64,000 bases of DNA from an uncultured Flavobacteriaceae bacterium (GCA_947493535.1 CANLRK010000001.1:248001-312000); one strand, 5' to 3'. Counted from the stretch's first letter, positions 9,603 to 18,759 are shown. Made by a program: numbers and translations. Notes: generated from the letters alone by a model not told the origin.

Positions 9603-12600
9603 TTAGCTAACCACCTCAATCACTTTAATTTCATTTTCTAAATAAACAATTAATTTTTTATCTATACTATATCCTATTTCCTTTAATGCTTCAGCATACC
9701 CATTTACCTGTTGTTCATGATTTGGACTATACAACCCCGTTTTATAATCGATTATTGTTGCATTGTTTTTTTCAATAATTACCCTATCAGGTATAATTAT
9801 TTCTCCAGAAGCAGTTATAATAGGTTTCTCATTAAACACCTCTTTAGTTTCTTCAAAATATTGAGTTAATGCTGGTGTGTTAATTACCTTTTCTATAAGC
9901 GGTTTTAATTGATCTTCCTGCTCTTTGTTTAGCACCCCGTCAAAAAACAATTCTTGTAAAGCAATATCTACATCATTTTTATATTTAATCTTAGACAATG
10001 CTAAATGTATTAAATTTCCTTTCTCAATAGCTTCTTCCTGGTTTGTATCCCATAGATGCCCATTTTTTGTTAACACTGATAAATTATGATCAGAACGTGA
10101 AGAAGAAACAAAATTAATGGTTCCCGTTTCAGTAATTTTTGTTTGCTTAGATTGCTTTTTAATACTACCAAAAGTAAAATCATTTATTGATTCTTTCCAT
10201 TCTCCCATATGTTTTAAGTACCCTATAAAAAACCCAGAAAAGAAGTTAGTGTTTTCTTCACCTGTTTTCGTGCTAACATTTTTTTTAGTTATTATATATA
10301 ACTGTTCCTTTGGTCTAGTTAGCGCAACGTATAACAAATTAATATTGTCTAGTTCTAATTGTGATTTCCGTTGAACAGTTAACTCATTACCTATGCTACA
10401 ATATGAAGCTACTTCCTTATTAAAATTCAAAAAAGCTTCTGAAAAACCATTAAACTGTTGCCCATTAATAGGATACCAAATTTTTGCATTTTGCTCTTTA
10501 TACACATCTAATTCAGCAAATGGCACTATAACTATAGGAAACTCTAATCCTTTTGACTTATGAATTGTCATAATTGTTACAGCATCTGCTCCCTGTGGCG
10601 CCACGATACTTAGCTTGTCTTTTTTAAGCTCCCAATATTCCAGAAGCCCTTGAATACCCGATGCTTTTTTCTGACTAAAAGACAGTACTTCATCTAAAAA
10701 GTATTGAATATATGCATCTGAAGAATCAACTAACCTAAATGATCTTATTACCTGCTCTACCAACTCATAAAGTGGTAATGTTTGCACACTATTGTAATCA
10801 AACTGAATTTGATAATTAATTGCTAAATGCTTAAAAAAATCTGCTGGAGATAACACTAAGAGCTCTTCGTAAAACTTATGCTCACTAACCTCAACTGTAA
10901 GTTTTGAAAACAAATAACACAATAGCTCTATTTTATAGTTCTTATTTAAAGGGTTTAATAGATAGCTTAAAAAGGATATAACAAACTTAACTTCTGCAGA
11001 TTTATCAATCAAGAGCGTTTCAGAAGAAATGATGGCAATGTTTTTCTCTGTTAAATAATCAGCAATAGCTACTCCATCTTTCTTTTTTCGGGTAACAATG
11101 CAAATATCTGCTTTACAAAAACCTTCTTTCAAAACGTTTTCGATAATTGTCAGTACCTTTTCTTGATATAGCTTAGTTGCTTCTTCCTCAATAACATTTT
11201 CAATAAATGAAAGCTGTACAAATCCACCCTTTTTACTGTTCTGTTTTTGCTGATTCCCTATTTTATATAATTCTTTATGCGTAGAGAGCTCAAACCTATT
11301 TGAAAGAAAACTAAAAAAACTATTGTTAAAATCTACCACCTCACTATAACTACGGTAATTCGTGTCAAGATTTGCGATTTTTTTGTGAATATAAAACGGA
11401 TTTTCTTCTTCATAAAGTTCTATAAACTGTTCTGGCTTTCCACCTCGCCATCTATATATAGCTTGCTTTGCGTCTCCAACAATTAATAATGAATTGTTCT
11501 CATTTTGCTTCGGCTCTGTAATTAATGCGTTTTCTACTAATGGCACTAAATTTTGCCACTGCATTTGAGAGGTATCCTGAAACTCATCAATAAAATAATT
11601 TTGATATCGTTCACCTATACGCTCATAAATAAACGGAGCGGGCTGCCCTTTTATTTCATTAGCTATTATTTGATTAAACTCTGATATTAATAGTATGTTC
11701 TGTTCTTCTTTAATACGTTGTAACTCTTTATTTACAACATTCAAAACAGAAAGTGGTACAATGTTATTCTGAAAATTTTTTAAAAATTTTATTTCAAAAA
11801 ACAGTTGTTTTGTCTTCTCAAAATCATCGGCTATTGCACTTTGCATTGCATCAATAGCTAAAGCGATAGTACTATCTACCCGTTTAGGATACAAGGTTTC
11901 ATTGGCGCATAATTTATTTTGCCATCCAGTATCAAATTTCACATTCAAATCAAGCGCTGCTAATTTCACAAAGTGTGTGTATAAAGAGCCTCTATCAAAA
12001 TCTGATTTTTGAATTCCTTGAGTTTTAAAAACTGACAGTCTGTTTTTGGCAATAACCGCCAGTTCTTTTCCTATTTGTTCTATGTTTTTAGTAATCGTTT
12101 TTTTTAACGCATCAAAATCATTTAATGTTTTATCTTTTAGTACATTAATATGTTGTATTTCATTTTCGTTTAACAACAATTTTGATACGTTAAATAAGTC
12201 TAGTGAAATATCCCAACTTTTATCATCATCTGCTTTTTGAGTAGCAAAATCAATTAATAGTCTTGTTAGCTTTTTATCTACACCTACTTTTGCTATTACA
12301 TTGTTTATTGCTTCTTGCAATATTTCTTCTGTATCTAATGCCACTTCAAAATTTTGAGGCAATTTTAAATCGTGTGCAAATGTTCTAATAATTCTATGTG
12401 TAAACGTGTCTATTGTAACAATATCAAACGCCGCATAGTTATTTAAAATCATATTGTGCACACGTTTTGCTTTAATGTGTAATACATCAAGGTTTACATC
12501 TAATTCATCCGCTATGACTAAAAACATTTGATGAGCATCATTTAACGCTTCTGGCACTTTTTCGGAAAGAATTTCAGTATTAGCAAATGCTTTTAAATTT

Positions 12601-12779
12601 TCTAACACCCGAGTTTTCATTTCAGCAACTGCTTTATTGGTAAACGTAATAGCTAAAACACGTTTATATTTAGCTACATCTGTAGATAACAATAACGTTT
12701 TTAAATATGATTTTACTAGGGTGAATGTTTTTCCTGATCCCGCTGAAGCGTTGTATACTATAAAAGAATTTGCACTCAT
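9603..12779 (-). CDS. AddA/RecB-like UvrD-family helicase-nuclease
   Basis: 1058 residues from ATG 12779. Superfamily-1A helicase motifs appear in order: Walker A NASAGSGKT (residues 10-18), Walker B YFIDEFQDTS, motif III IVGDAKQAIYRWRGG, motif V-type TIMTIHKSKGLEFP, and motif VI LLYVALTRPKEQLYI. The last 120 residues hold a RecB-family nuclease (PDRVIIE, then IIDYKTG). This is the catalytic helicase-nuclease subunit of an AddAB-type break-processing enzyme that loads RecA. Its likely partner is the AddB-like protein at 3990-6728; the two genes are separated by ompA and kbl. One further codon upstream (TTG 12782) is possible. Confidence 0.92.
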   Translation of the reverse strand: MSANSFIVYNASAGSGKTFTLVKSYLKTLLLSTDVAKYKRVLAITFTNKAVAEMKTRVLENLKAFANTEILSEKVPEALNDAHQMFLVIADELDVNLDVLHIKAKRVHNMILNNYAAFDIVTIDTFTHRIIRTFAHDLKLPQNFEVALDTEEILQEAINNVIAKVGVDKKLTRLLIDFATQKADDDKSWDISLDLFNVSKLLLNENEIQHINVLKDKTLNDFDALKKTITKNIEQIGKELAVIAKNRLSVFKTQGIQKSDFDRGSLYTHFVKLAALDLNVKFDTGWQNKLCANETLYPKRVDSTIALAIDAMQSAIADDFEKTKQLFFEIKFLKNFQNNIVPLSVLNVVNKELQRIKEEQNILLISEFNQIIANEIKGQPAPFIYERIGERYQNYFIDEFQDTSQMQWQNLVPLVENALITEPKQNENNSLLIVGDAKQAIYRWRGGKPEQFIELYEEENPFYIHKKIANLDTNYRSYSEVVDFNNSFFSFLSNRFELSTHKELYKIGNQQKQNSKKGGFVQLSFIENVIEEEATKLYQEKVLTIIENVLKEGFCKADICIVTRKKKDGVAIADYLTEKNIAIISSETLLIDKSAEVKFVISFLSYLLNPLNKNYKIELLCYLFSKLTVEVSEHKFYEELLVLSPADFFKHLAINYQIQFDYNSVQTLPLYELVEQVIRSFRLVDSSDAYIQYFLDEVLSFSQKKASGIQGLLEYWELKKDKLSIVAPQGADAVTIMTIHKSKGLEFPIVIVPFAELDVYKEQNAKIWYPINGQQFNGFSEAFLNFNKEVASYCSIGNELTVQRKSQLELDNINLLYVALTRPKEQLYIITKKNVSTKTGEENTNFFSGFFIGYLKHMGEWKESINDFTFGSIKKQSKQTKITETGTINFVSSSRSDHNLSVLTKNGHLWDTNQEEAIEKGNLIHLALSKIKYKNDVDIALQELFFDGVLNKEQEDQLKPLIEKVINTPALTQYFEETKEVFNEKPIITASGEIIIPDRVIIEKNNATIIDYKTGLYSPNHEQQVNGYAEALKEIGYSIDKKLIVYLENEIKVIEVVS

Positions 12780-12811
12780 CAAAACTTCAATTTTTAAAGC
12801 TACACAATATA

Positions 12812-12819
12812 CAAACTTA
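12812..12819 (-). promoter_or_regulatory. -7 box upstream of the AddA-like gene
   Basis: Minus-strand TAAGTTTG fits TAnnTTTG, about 33 bp before ATG 12779. No -33 box is recognised at the usual distance. Confidence 0.45.
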
Positions 12820-12874
12820 ATACCGCAATAAAGATTAATTATTTTAATTGATTACTTCTTCTTATTTGTTTTTG

Positions 12875-12882
12875 TAAATTTG
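12875..12882 (+). promoter_or_regulatory. -7 box of the superoxide dismutase gene
   Basis: TAAATTTG fits TAnnTTTG and lies 39 bp before the ATG. A TTG at 12848-12850 could be the -33 box, although the 24-bp spacer is long. Confidence 0.5.
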
Positions 12883-12921
12883 GGTAATTAAACAAAATAA
12901 TCATTTTAAACTCATACCATT

Positions 12922-13530
12922 ATGGCTTTTGAACTACCAAAATTATCATATGCATACGATGCATTAGAACCTCATATTGATGCAAGAACAATGGAAATTC
13001 ACCACTCTAAGCATCACAACGGATACACTACTAAATTAAACGCTGCTATTGCAGGCACTGATTTAGAAGGTAAGTCAATAGAAGATATTTTAACAAACCT
13101 TGATATGAATAATGCCGCTGTACGTAATAATGGTGGAGGTTTTTATAACCACTCATTATTCTGGACTGTAATGAATCCTGAAGATCGAGGATATTTATCT
13201 GGCGAATTAAAAGATGCTATTGAAGCTGAGTTTGGATCAAAAGAAGCTTTTATTGAGGCTTTCTCTAAAGCTGCTGCAACACAATTCGGATCTGGATGGG
13301 CATGGCTATGTGTACACAAAGGAGGTAAAGTTGAAGTCTGCTCAACCCCAAACCAAGACAACCCATTAATGCCAGGAGTAACATGTGGCGGAACTCCTAT
13401 TTTAGGATTAGATGTATGGGAGCATGCCTACTACTTAAACTACCAAAACAGAAGACCAGATTATATTGATGCTTTCTTTAAAGTAATCAACTGGAATGAA
13501 GTTGAAAGACGTTATGCAGAAAGTAAATAA
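12922..13530 (+). CDS. sodB: Superoxide dismutase, Fe/Mn family
   Basis: 202 residues, the full length of cytoplasmic Fe/Mn SODs. Metal ligands are recognisable: His27 in MEIHHSKHH, a second His in FYNHSLFW, and Asp and His in [19 protein letters not shown]. It converts superoxide to oxygen and peroxide. Fe or Mn specificity cannot be decided safely by eye, so the symbol is approximate. There is no signal peptide. It is monocistronic: its own -7 box lies upstream and a strong terminator follows 20 bp after the stop. Confidence 0.95.
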   Translation: MAFELPKLSYAYDALEPHIDARTMEIHHSKHHNGYTTKLNAAIAGTDLEGKSIEDILTNLDMNNAAVRNNGGGFYNHSLFWTVMNPEDRGYLSGELKDAIEAEFGSKEAFIEAFSKAAATQFGSGWAWLCVHKGGKVEVCSTPNQDNPLMPGVTCGGTPILGLDVWEHAYYLNYQNRRPDYIDAFFKVINWNEVERRYAESK

Positions 13531-13548
13531 TTACGTCCTTTAAATCAT

Positions 13549-13588
13549 AAAAAAGCGTGAGTACAATTTGTACTCACGCTTTTTTTAC
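13549..13588 (+). terminator. Rho-independent terminator of sodB
   Basis: Long inverted repeat AAAAGCGTGAGTAC paired with GTACTCACGCTTTT around a short AT loop, followed by a T run. The A run on the other side allows function in both directions. Confidence 0.9.
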
Positions 13589-13604
13589 CCTATAATTTAT
13601 CAAA

Positions 13605-13750
13605 ATAAAAAAGACAAGAATTAACTTGCCTTTTTTGCCCCAAATCTACCATGAACTTAACCTACTTATGTTATGGTAGTAACAATATACTAAGAGTTTT
13701 AGTTTGACTAAAATAATTTAGACAAACAACAAGAATACTTGTTAAAATGC
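13605..13750 (-). ncRNA. Candidate small RNA, copy 1 of a tandem pair
   Basis: No reading frame. Read on the minus strand the unit has a hairpin, CTACCAT (13673-13679 side) with ATGGTAG (13646-13652 side) around a loop of about 20 nt, then a short GGGGC-containing spacer, then a terminator hairpin (13607-13618 with 13625-13636, including a G-U pair) ending in a T run. A near-identical copy lies 198 bp further along. The G-U pair favours the minus strand, but the plus strand is not excluded. A possible -7 box TATTCTTG lies near 13731-13738. The RNA family was not identified. Confidence 0.5.
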
Positions 13751-13801
13751 ATTTTTTTAGTTTTAAAAGCTAAATTATTGCTTAATTCACGCAAGTGCTA
13801 A

Positions 13802-13949
13802 ATAAAAAAAGACAAGAATTAACTTGCCTTTTTTGCCCCAAATCTACCATGAACTTAACCTACTTATGTTATGGTAGTAACAATATACTAAGAGTTTTAG
13901 TTTAACTAAAATAATTTGGATAAAACACCAAAATACTTGTTGAAAAACG
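13802..13949 (-). ncRNA. Candidate small RNA, copy 2 of a tandem pair
   Basis: Same unit as copy 1, displaced by exactly 198 bp. The terminator stem is at 13805-13816/13823-13834 and the upper hairpin at 13844-13850/13871-13877. About 105 bp covering both hairpins are virtually identical between the copies; differences collect at the promoter-side end (after about 13905). The unit ends 5 bp from the stop of the purF-like gene, so it may also serve as that gene's 3' end and terminator. The 50 bp between the copies is unique AT-rich sequence in which I see nothing else. Confidence 0.5.
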
Positions 13950-13953
13950 CCTT

Positions 13954-15849
13954 CTAATATGCTCGTTCTTTATTCCCTTCATAAAAGTTTATAAAAGCAC
14001 GGTTAACTACACGATGCCCCCCTGGGGTTGGATAGTTTCCTGTAAAATACCAATCACCTAAATTCTTTGGACAGGCTTTATGTAAATTATCAACTGATTG
14101 ATAAATAATATCTACCTCTGCGTTTAAACCTTCCGCACTTAGTAGTACTGCTATCTTTTTAGAAATTTCTTCATCTGTGTATATCTCATACAACTCCTTC
14201 ACATAGTTTTTCACCTCAGTATCATCCATTCCAACTTGTGCTTTACATTTTTGATATACCTCTTCTACTAAATGATATTTATTATCCTCTTTCAATAAAG
14301 CTAACATTGCTCTAAAAGCCACCAACCCTTCAAGATTAGCCATATCAATACCATAACAATCAGGATAACGAATTTGTGGCGCTGATGACACTACAATTAT
14401 CTTCTTTGGATTTAACCTATCCATCATTGTTAAAATACTTTTTTGTAAGGTTGTACCTCTTACTATACTATCATCTATAATAACTAAGTTGTCTGTTGGC
14501 TTTACAGAGCCATATGTAATATCATAAACGTGTGCCACTAAATCATCTCTACTATCATCATCTGTAATAAAGGTTCTTAGCTTAGCATCTTTAATAGCAA
14601 TCTTTTCAGTACGTAATCTTTTTCCTAAAATTTCTTTTATACGTTCAGGTGTCTGGTTTTCTTTTTGAAGTAATAGTTGTTCTTTCTGTTTATTTAAAAA
14701 CAATTCTCCTTCCTTAACCATTCCATAATAAGAAACTTCAGCAGTATTAGGGATAAAAGAAAATACAGAGTTTTCAATATCATTCCCTATTGATTTCATT
14801 ATCTGCGGAAACAATAAACGTCCTAATTTTTTTCTTTCTTTATATATTTCTTGATCACTACCTCTTGAAAAATAGATGCGCTCAAAAGAACATGATTTCT
14901 TTTCTAGTGGTTCCATTATTTTTTTAACCGATACAGCGCCATTTTTCTTTACAATAATTGCTTTTCCTGGATCTAATTCTACCACATCATCAAAAGCTAC
15001 ATTAAACACTGTTTGAATTACAGGTCGCTCAGAAGCTACTACTACAATTTCATCATCTTGATAGTAATACGCTGGCCTTATACCTGCTGGATCACGAAGC
15101 ACAAAAGCATCGCCATGCCCTATCAATCCTGCCATTGCATAACCTCCATCCCATTTTTTAGAAGATTTTTTTAGGATTTTAGCTACATTTAAACTCTCAG
15201 CAATTTTTGGTGAAGCTTCTACTTTTGTATAACCTTCTTTCTTTAGTTCTTTATATAATTTATCTACTTGCTTGTCTAAAAAATGTCCTATTTTTTCCAT
15301 TACGGTAACCGTATCGGCCTCTGCCTTTGGATGCTGACCTATGTTTACCAAATCGTCAAACAGTTGCCCTACGTTTGTCATATTAAAATTACCTGCAACT
15401 ATAAGATTTCTGTGCATCCAGTTATTTTGCCTTAAAAACGGATGTACGCTTTCTATACTGTTTTTACCAAATGTTCCGTAACGTACATGTCCTAAAAGCA
15501 ATTCACCTACATAAGGCACTTCTTCTTTTAGCTTTTGCACATTATTCACTAAAGAAGGGTTTGCCTTTAACTCGTTATTAATTCTATCATTAACCTGAGC
15601 AAAAATATCTTGTATAGGCATTTGTTTGTTTGAGCGAACTCTGCTAATATAACGTTGACCTGGTTTCATGTCTAACTTAATACTCGCTAAACCAGCACCA
15701 TCTTGTCCTCTGTTATGCTGCTTTTCCATCATTAGGTACATTTTATTTACTCCATAAAATGCTGATCCGTATTTTTCTTTATAATACTCTAATGGTTTTA
15801 AAAGTCTAATTAAGGCTATTCCACATTCGTGTTTTAAAGCGTCACTCAT
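13954..15849 (-). CDS. purF: Amidophosphoribosyltransferase family protein (PurF-like)
   Basis: 631 residues, longer than E. coli PurF (505). The N-terminal glutaminase domain begins MSDALKHECGIALI; Cys9 is the expected nucleophile, exposed after propeptide removal in PurF. QHNRGQDGAGLA and HVRYGTFG are also typical. The C-terminal half has the PRPP-binding phosphoribosyltransferase loop LVIIDDSIVRGTTLQ. PurF makes phosphoribosylamine, the first step of purine synthesis. Many Bacteroidota carry a long PurF-type protein of this size, sometimes beside a shorter canonical one, so it could be either the main enzyme or a paralogue. The leader contains a 16-bp palindrome at 15866-15881. Confidence 0.85.
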   Translation of the reverse strand: MSDALKHECGIALIRLLKPLEYYKEKYGSAFYGVNKMYLMMEKQHNRGQDGAGLASIKLDMKPGQRYISRVRSNKQMPIQDIFAQVNDRINNELKANPSLVNNVQKLKEEVPYVGELLLGHVRYGTFGKNSIESVHPFLRQNNWMHRNLIVAGNFNMTNVGQLFDDLVNIGQHPKAEADTVTVMEKIGHFLDKQVDKLYKELKKEGYTKVEASPKIAESLNVAKILKKSSKKWDGGYAMAGLIGHGDAFVLRDPAGIRPAYYYQDDEIVVVASERPVIQTVFNVAFDDVVELDPGKAIIVKKNGAVSVKKIMEPLEKKSCSFERIYFSRGSDQEIYKERKKLGRLLFPQIMKSIGNDIENSVFSFIPNTAEVSYYGMVKEGELFLNKQKEQLLLQKENQTPERIKEILGKRLRTEKIAIKDAKLRTFITDDDSRDDLVAHVYDITYGSVKPTDNLVIIDDSIVRGTTLQKSILTMMDRLNPKKIIVVSSAPQIRYPDCYGIDMANLEGLVAFRAMLALLKEDNKYHLVEEVYQKCKAQVGMDDTEVKNYVKELYEIYTDEEISKKIAVLLSAEGLNAEVDIIYQSVDNLHKACPKNLGDWYFTGNYPTPGGHRVVNRAFINFYEGNKERAY

Positions 15850-15865
15850 TTTTTAGTTGTGTTGT

Positions 15866-15881
15866 ATACTCTTTTGAGTAT
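15866..15881. promoter_or_regulatory. Perfect palindrome in the leader of the purF-like gene
   Basis: ATACTC-TTTT-GAGTAT, a 6+4+6 inverted repeat, lies 17 bp upstream of the purF-like ATG. It could be an operator or a small RNA hairpin close to the ribosome-binding region. The binding factor is unknown. Confidence 0.35.
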
Positions 15882-15913
15882 GAGTTTAGTTGTTATTTGT
15901 GTTGTGTAATAAA

Positions 15914-15939
15914 AAACGCGCTGAAAATTCAGCGCGTTT
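15914..15939 (-). terminator. Rho-independent terminator after the PfkB kinase gene
   Basis: AAACGCGCTGA paired with TCAGCGCGTTT around a 4-nt loop. The minus-strand transcript continues into a T run (complement of 15911-15916). It ends the purN-rnhA-START-PfkB operon. Confidence 0.9.
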
Positions 15940-15941
15940 GT

Positions 15942-16871
15942 TTAATGTAATTCTATTTCAAATTGTGTTAGTGCTTTAAATTGTAATAAGCGCTTTGCTA
16001 CCTCGGACTTAGATAAGTTCTCCATACGTTCTGTTCCGAATTTTTCTACACAAAACGAAGCTAAATTAGATCCGTGTACAATTGCCTTTTTCATATTTTC
16101 AAACGAAAAGTCTGCCGTGCTTGCTAAATATCCTGAAAATCCTCCTGCAAAGGTGTCTCCTGCTCCTGTAGGATCAAAAACTTCCTCTAAAGGTAATGCT
16201 GGCGCAAAAAACACATTGTCTTTATCAAACAACAATGCTCCATGCTCTCCTTTTTTTATTACCACGTATTTCGGTCCCATTTCAGAAATTACTCGTGCTG
16301 CTTTTACTAACGAATATTCTCCTGACAACTGGCGCGCCTCTTCATCATTAATAGTTATTACATCTACTTTTGCAATAACTCGCTTTAATTCTTCTAATGC
16401 GCAATCCATCCAGAAATTCATAGTATCTAACACTACTAACTTAGGCTTTTTCGTCATTTGCTCTATAACTCCTAACTGCACCAAAGGATGTAGGTTACCT
16501 AACATAACCACGTCAGCATCCTTGTAAGCATCAGGGACTACAGGGTTAAAATTCTCTAATACATTTAATTGGGTTTCTAATGTATCACGAGAATTCATAT
16601 CATTATGATACTTACCAGACCAGAAAAAAGTTTTTCCGCCTTTAACCGTTTCTAAACCTGCTAAATTGATTTTTTTTGCTTCTAGCATTTCTATATAGTC
16701 TTGAGGAAAATCTTCTCCAATTACTGAAACTATTGCGCTATCTACATTATTAAAATTAGAAGCAGAAAGTCCTATGTAAGTAGCCGCTCCTCCTAATATT
16801 TTATCTGTTTTTCCGAAAGGGGTTTCAATAGCGTCAAATGCTACAGTTCCTACGATTAAAAGTTTATTCAT
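15942..16871 (-). CDS. PfkB family carbohydrate/nucleoside kinase
   Basis: 309 residues. Ribokinase-fold markers: N-terminal GGAATYIGLSASNF substrate region, NDEEARQLSGE, and the C-terminal signature DPTGAGDTFAGGFSGYLAS containing the anion hole and catalytic Asp. It phosphorylates a sugar or nucleoside with ATP; the substrate cannot be fixed from sequence. It is the last gene of a minus-strand group with purN, rnhA and a START-domain gene. Linkage to purine genes makes a nucleoside (adenosine/inosine-like) substrate an attractive but unproven guess. Confidence 0.88.
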   Translation of the reverse strand: MNKLLIVGTVAFDAIETPFGKTDKILGGAATYIGLSASNFNNVDSAIVSVIGEDFPQDYIEMLEAKKINLAGLETVKGGKTFFWSGKYHNDMNSRDTLETQLNVLENFNPVVPDAYKDADVVMLGNLHPLVQLGVIEQMTKKPKLVVLDTMNFWMDCALEELKRVIAKVDVITINDEEARQLSGEYSLVKAARVISEMGPKYVVIKKGEHGALLFDKDNVFFAPALPLEEVFDPTGAGDTFAGGFSGYLASTADFSFENMKKAIVHGSNLASFCVEKFGTERMENLSKSEVAKRLLQFKALTQFEIELH

Positions 16872-16926
16872 TTTAAGTAAAATTTTTGCAAAATTACGTA
16901 ATTTATTTTCTTAATCAAACTGTTAA

Positions 16927-17535
16927 TTAATGCTTCGAACTAGTTTTTAAAACCTTTTTAAGTTGTTTAAACGTATATAATGGCGCTTTTGCTAACGTTG
17001 CATTTACCAATATTGTTGGCACATAACCTCTTGGTTCTCCATGCATTTGTTGTGTTACCCTGATTCCGTTAGCCTGCTTTTCTAACAACCAAAACCCCGA
17101 AAATTCTTTAATTCTTATTGCGTTAGCAACTTCAGGCAAGTATTTAGGCAATGGGTTTATCGTTATTTTTATGGTGGTTTCGTTTACAGGAACCACCGTT
17201 ATTTCTGAAACATGATCTCTATCTTTTACCAACCATCCAAAGTCATTATACATGTATACTATAAACTTGTTGTTGGATGTTTTTTTTAACAATTTACTTT
17301 TTATCGTTTTATAATTCCATCTTTTCAAATTTTGAGCATCAGTAATTACCCTAACCAATTCATTCATTGTAGTTTGGTAAACTGCTACTGCCCTGAACTC
17401 GTTTATTGAAGATCCATTTATTTCTCGGGTATAAACCTGTATTCCTTCTACATCTTTTTTTAGCTCCCATGACGTTTGAGAAAAGCTTAATGACGTTATA
17501 AAAGAGAATAGCAAAAACACTATTGTTTTTTTCAT
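16927..17535 (-). CDS. Secreted START-domain lipid-binding protein
   Basis: About 202 residues. Signal peptide MKKTIVFLLFSFITSLSFSQ, then a START-like domain over the rest of the protein (WELKKDVEGIQVYTRE at the start, DRDHVSEITVVPVNETT in the middle, GFWLLEKQ towards the end). START domains bind hydrophobic ligands such as lipids or sterols; here it would be periplasmic or surface-associated. ATG 17535 is chosen over GTG 17541 because it starts the signal peptide cleanly. It lies 22 bp after rnhA and is probably co-transcribed. Confidence 0.8.
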   Translation of the reverse strand: MKKTIVFLLFSFITSLSFSQTSWELKKDVEGIQVYTREINGSSINEFRAVAVYQTTMNELVRVITDAQNLKRWNYKTIKSKLLKKTSNNKFIVYMYNDFGWLVKDRDHVSEITVVPVNETTIKITINPLPKYLPEVANAIRIKEFSGFWLLEKQANGIRVTQQMHGEPRGYVPTILVNATLAKAPLYTFKQLKKVLKTSSKH

Positions 17536-17557
17536 AATCACAATATATTACTAGTCT

Positions 17558-18046
17558 TTATGAATCAAATAACGTTCCGTTATTTAAACGTTCATAATAT
17601 TCATCAACTAATAAGTTTGTTTTTTTGGAAGATTCAACTGCTAAAAAATCACATCGTTCATTTTGTTTGTGATTGTTATGGCCTTTTATCCATTGAAAAC
17701 TTACTTCATGCTTGCGATAAATTTTTAAAAACAACTTCCATAAATCAGGGTTTTTTTTATCCTTAAAGCCTTTTTTTTCCCAGCCAAAAACCCAACTTTT
17801 TTCTACAGCATCAACTACATATTTTGAATCTGTAAAAACTTTTACTTTTGTAGCGTCTTTTTTTAACTGCTCTAAAGCAACAATAACCGCCAACAATTCC
17901 ATTCTGTTATTTGTTGTTTTTCGATAACCTTGAGAAAATTCTTTAACATAGGGTTTACCTACCCATTCCATCACAATGCCATAACCTCCAGGACCAGGAT
18001 TACCTCTTGAAGAACCATCAGTATATATATAAACTTGAGGCTTCAT
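17558..18046 (-). CDS. rnhA: Ribonuclease HI
   Basis: 162 residues with the complete RNase H active site: Asp10 (YTDGSSRGNPGPGG), Glu50 (NNRMELLAV), Asp73 (VFTDSKYVV) and Asp133 (NERCDFLA), plus His123 in KGHNNH. It degrades the RNA strand of RNA-DNA hybrids. It starts 5 bp after the purN stop and is co-oriented with it, so the two are almost certainly one transcript. Confidence 0.96.
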   Translation of the reverse strand: MKPQVYIYTDGSSRGNPGPGGYGIVMEWVGKPYVKEFSQGYRKTTNNRMELLAVIVALEQLKKDATKVKVFTDSKYVVDAVEKSWVFGWEKKGFKDKKNPDLWKLFLKIYRKHEVSFQWIKGHNNHKQNERCDFLAVESSKKTNLLVDEYYERLNNGTLFDS

Positions 18047-18051
18047 TATAT

Positions 18052-18615
18052 TTAATATAGTAACTGTTCTATTACTAGTGGAAAATGTTTCTGTTCCAAC
18101 ACATGAATTTTTGCAGCAACATCTTCAAAATTATCATTGTCTTCTACTAATGTACTTGCTTGAAATATAATATTCCCTTCATCATAATTTTCATTAACAT
18201 AGTGAATAGTAATACCTGACTCCTTTTCATTATTAGCAACTACAGCCTTATGCACATTTGCTCCATACATTCCTTTCCCTCCATATTTAGGCAACAATGC
18301 AGGATGAATATTAATAATTTTCTCTGGAAAAGCAGCTATAATATTTTCAGGAAACTTCAATAAAAAACCAGCTAAAACAATTAAATCTGGCTGAAGTTCC
18401 AGCATTAAGTCATAAATTTTTGCTGTATTTAACAACTCATTTTTCTCAAAACTACTAGTAGCAACCCCTAAAGCATTAGCTCTTTCCAAAACTTTGGCAT
18501 CTTTCTTGTTACTGAGCACATGAATAACCTTGGCTAAACCCTTGTTTTGGAAGTGTTTAATAATATTTTCGGCGTTTGTTCCGGAACCTGATGCGAAAAT
18601 TACAATACGTTTCAT
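18052..18615 (-). CDS. purN: Phosphoribosylglycinamide formyltransferase
   Basis: 187 residues, typical PurN length. GSGTNAENI is the phosphate-binding loop at the N-terminus; the catalytic Asn-His pair is in INIHPALLPKYGGKGMYG and the Asp in YDEGNI. It transfers a formyl group from 10-formyl-tetrahydrofolate to GAR in purine synthesis. It is the first gene of a four-gene minus-strand operon (purN, rnhA, START protein, PfkB kinase). It is divergent from acpP, with 182 bp between. Confidence 0.96.
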   Translation of the reverse strand: MKRIVIFASGSGTNAENIIKHFQNKGLAKVIHVLSNKKDAKVLERANALGVATSSFEKNELLNTAKIYDLMLELQPDLIVLAGFLLKFPENIIAAFPEKIINIHPALLPKYGGKGMYGANVHKAVVANNEKESGITIHYVNENYDEGNIIFQASTLVEDNDNFEDVAAKIHVLEQKHFPLVIEQLLY

Positions 18616-18759
18616 ATCTTTGAGCTACATGAGTTATTCAAGTACAAAAAAAAGAATAAATATTTACAATTGAGGGATAAAAACAGGTAACTTGGTATAA
18701 AAATTAAAAAAATACAGTTACATTTTTCTTTGAAAAGATGGTTTTAAAATAAAGTTTTT

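Noticed and set aside
12046-12240. Short open frames on the strand opposite to the AddA-like gene, and similar ones across the window
   Set aside because: They are shadows of well-supported genes, with no start context, signal or family motif of their own.
13607-13636. The repeat units near 13600 as extra terminators for sodB only
   Set aside because: sodB already has a strong terminator at 13549-13588, and each unit carries a second conserved hairpin outside the terminator, which a simple terminator would not need.
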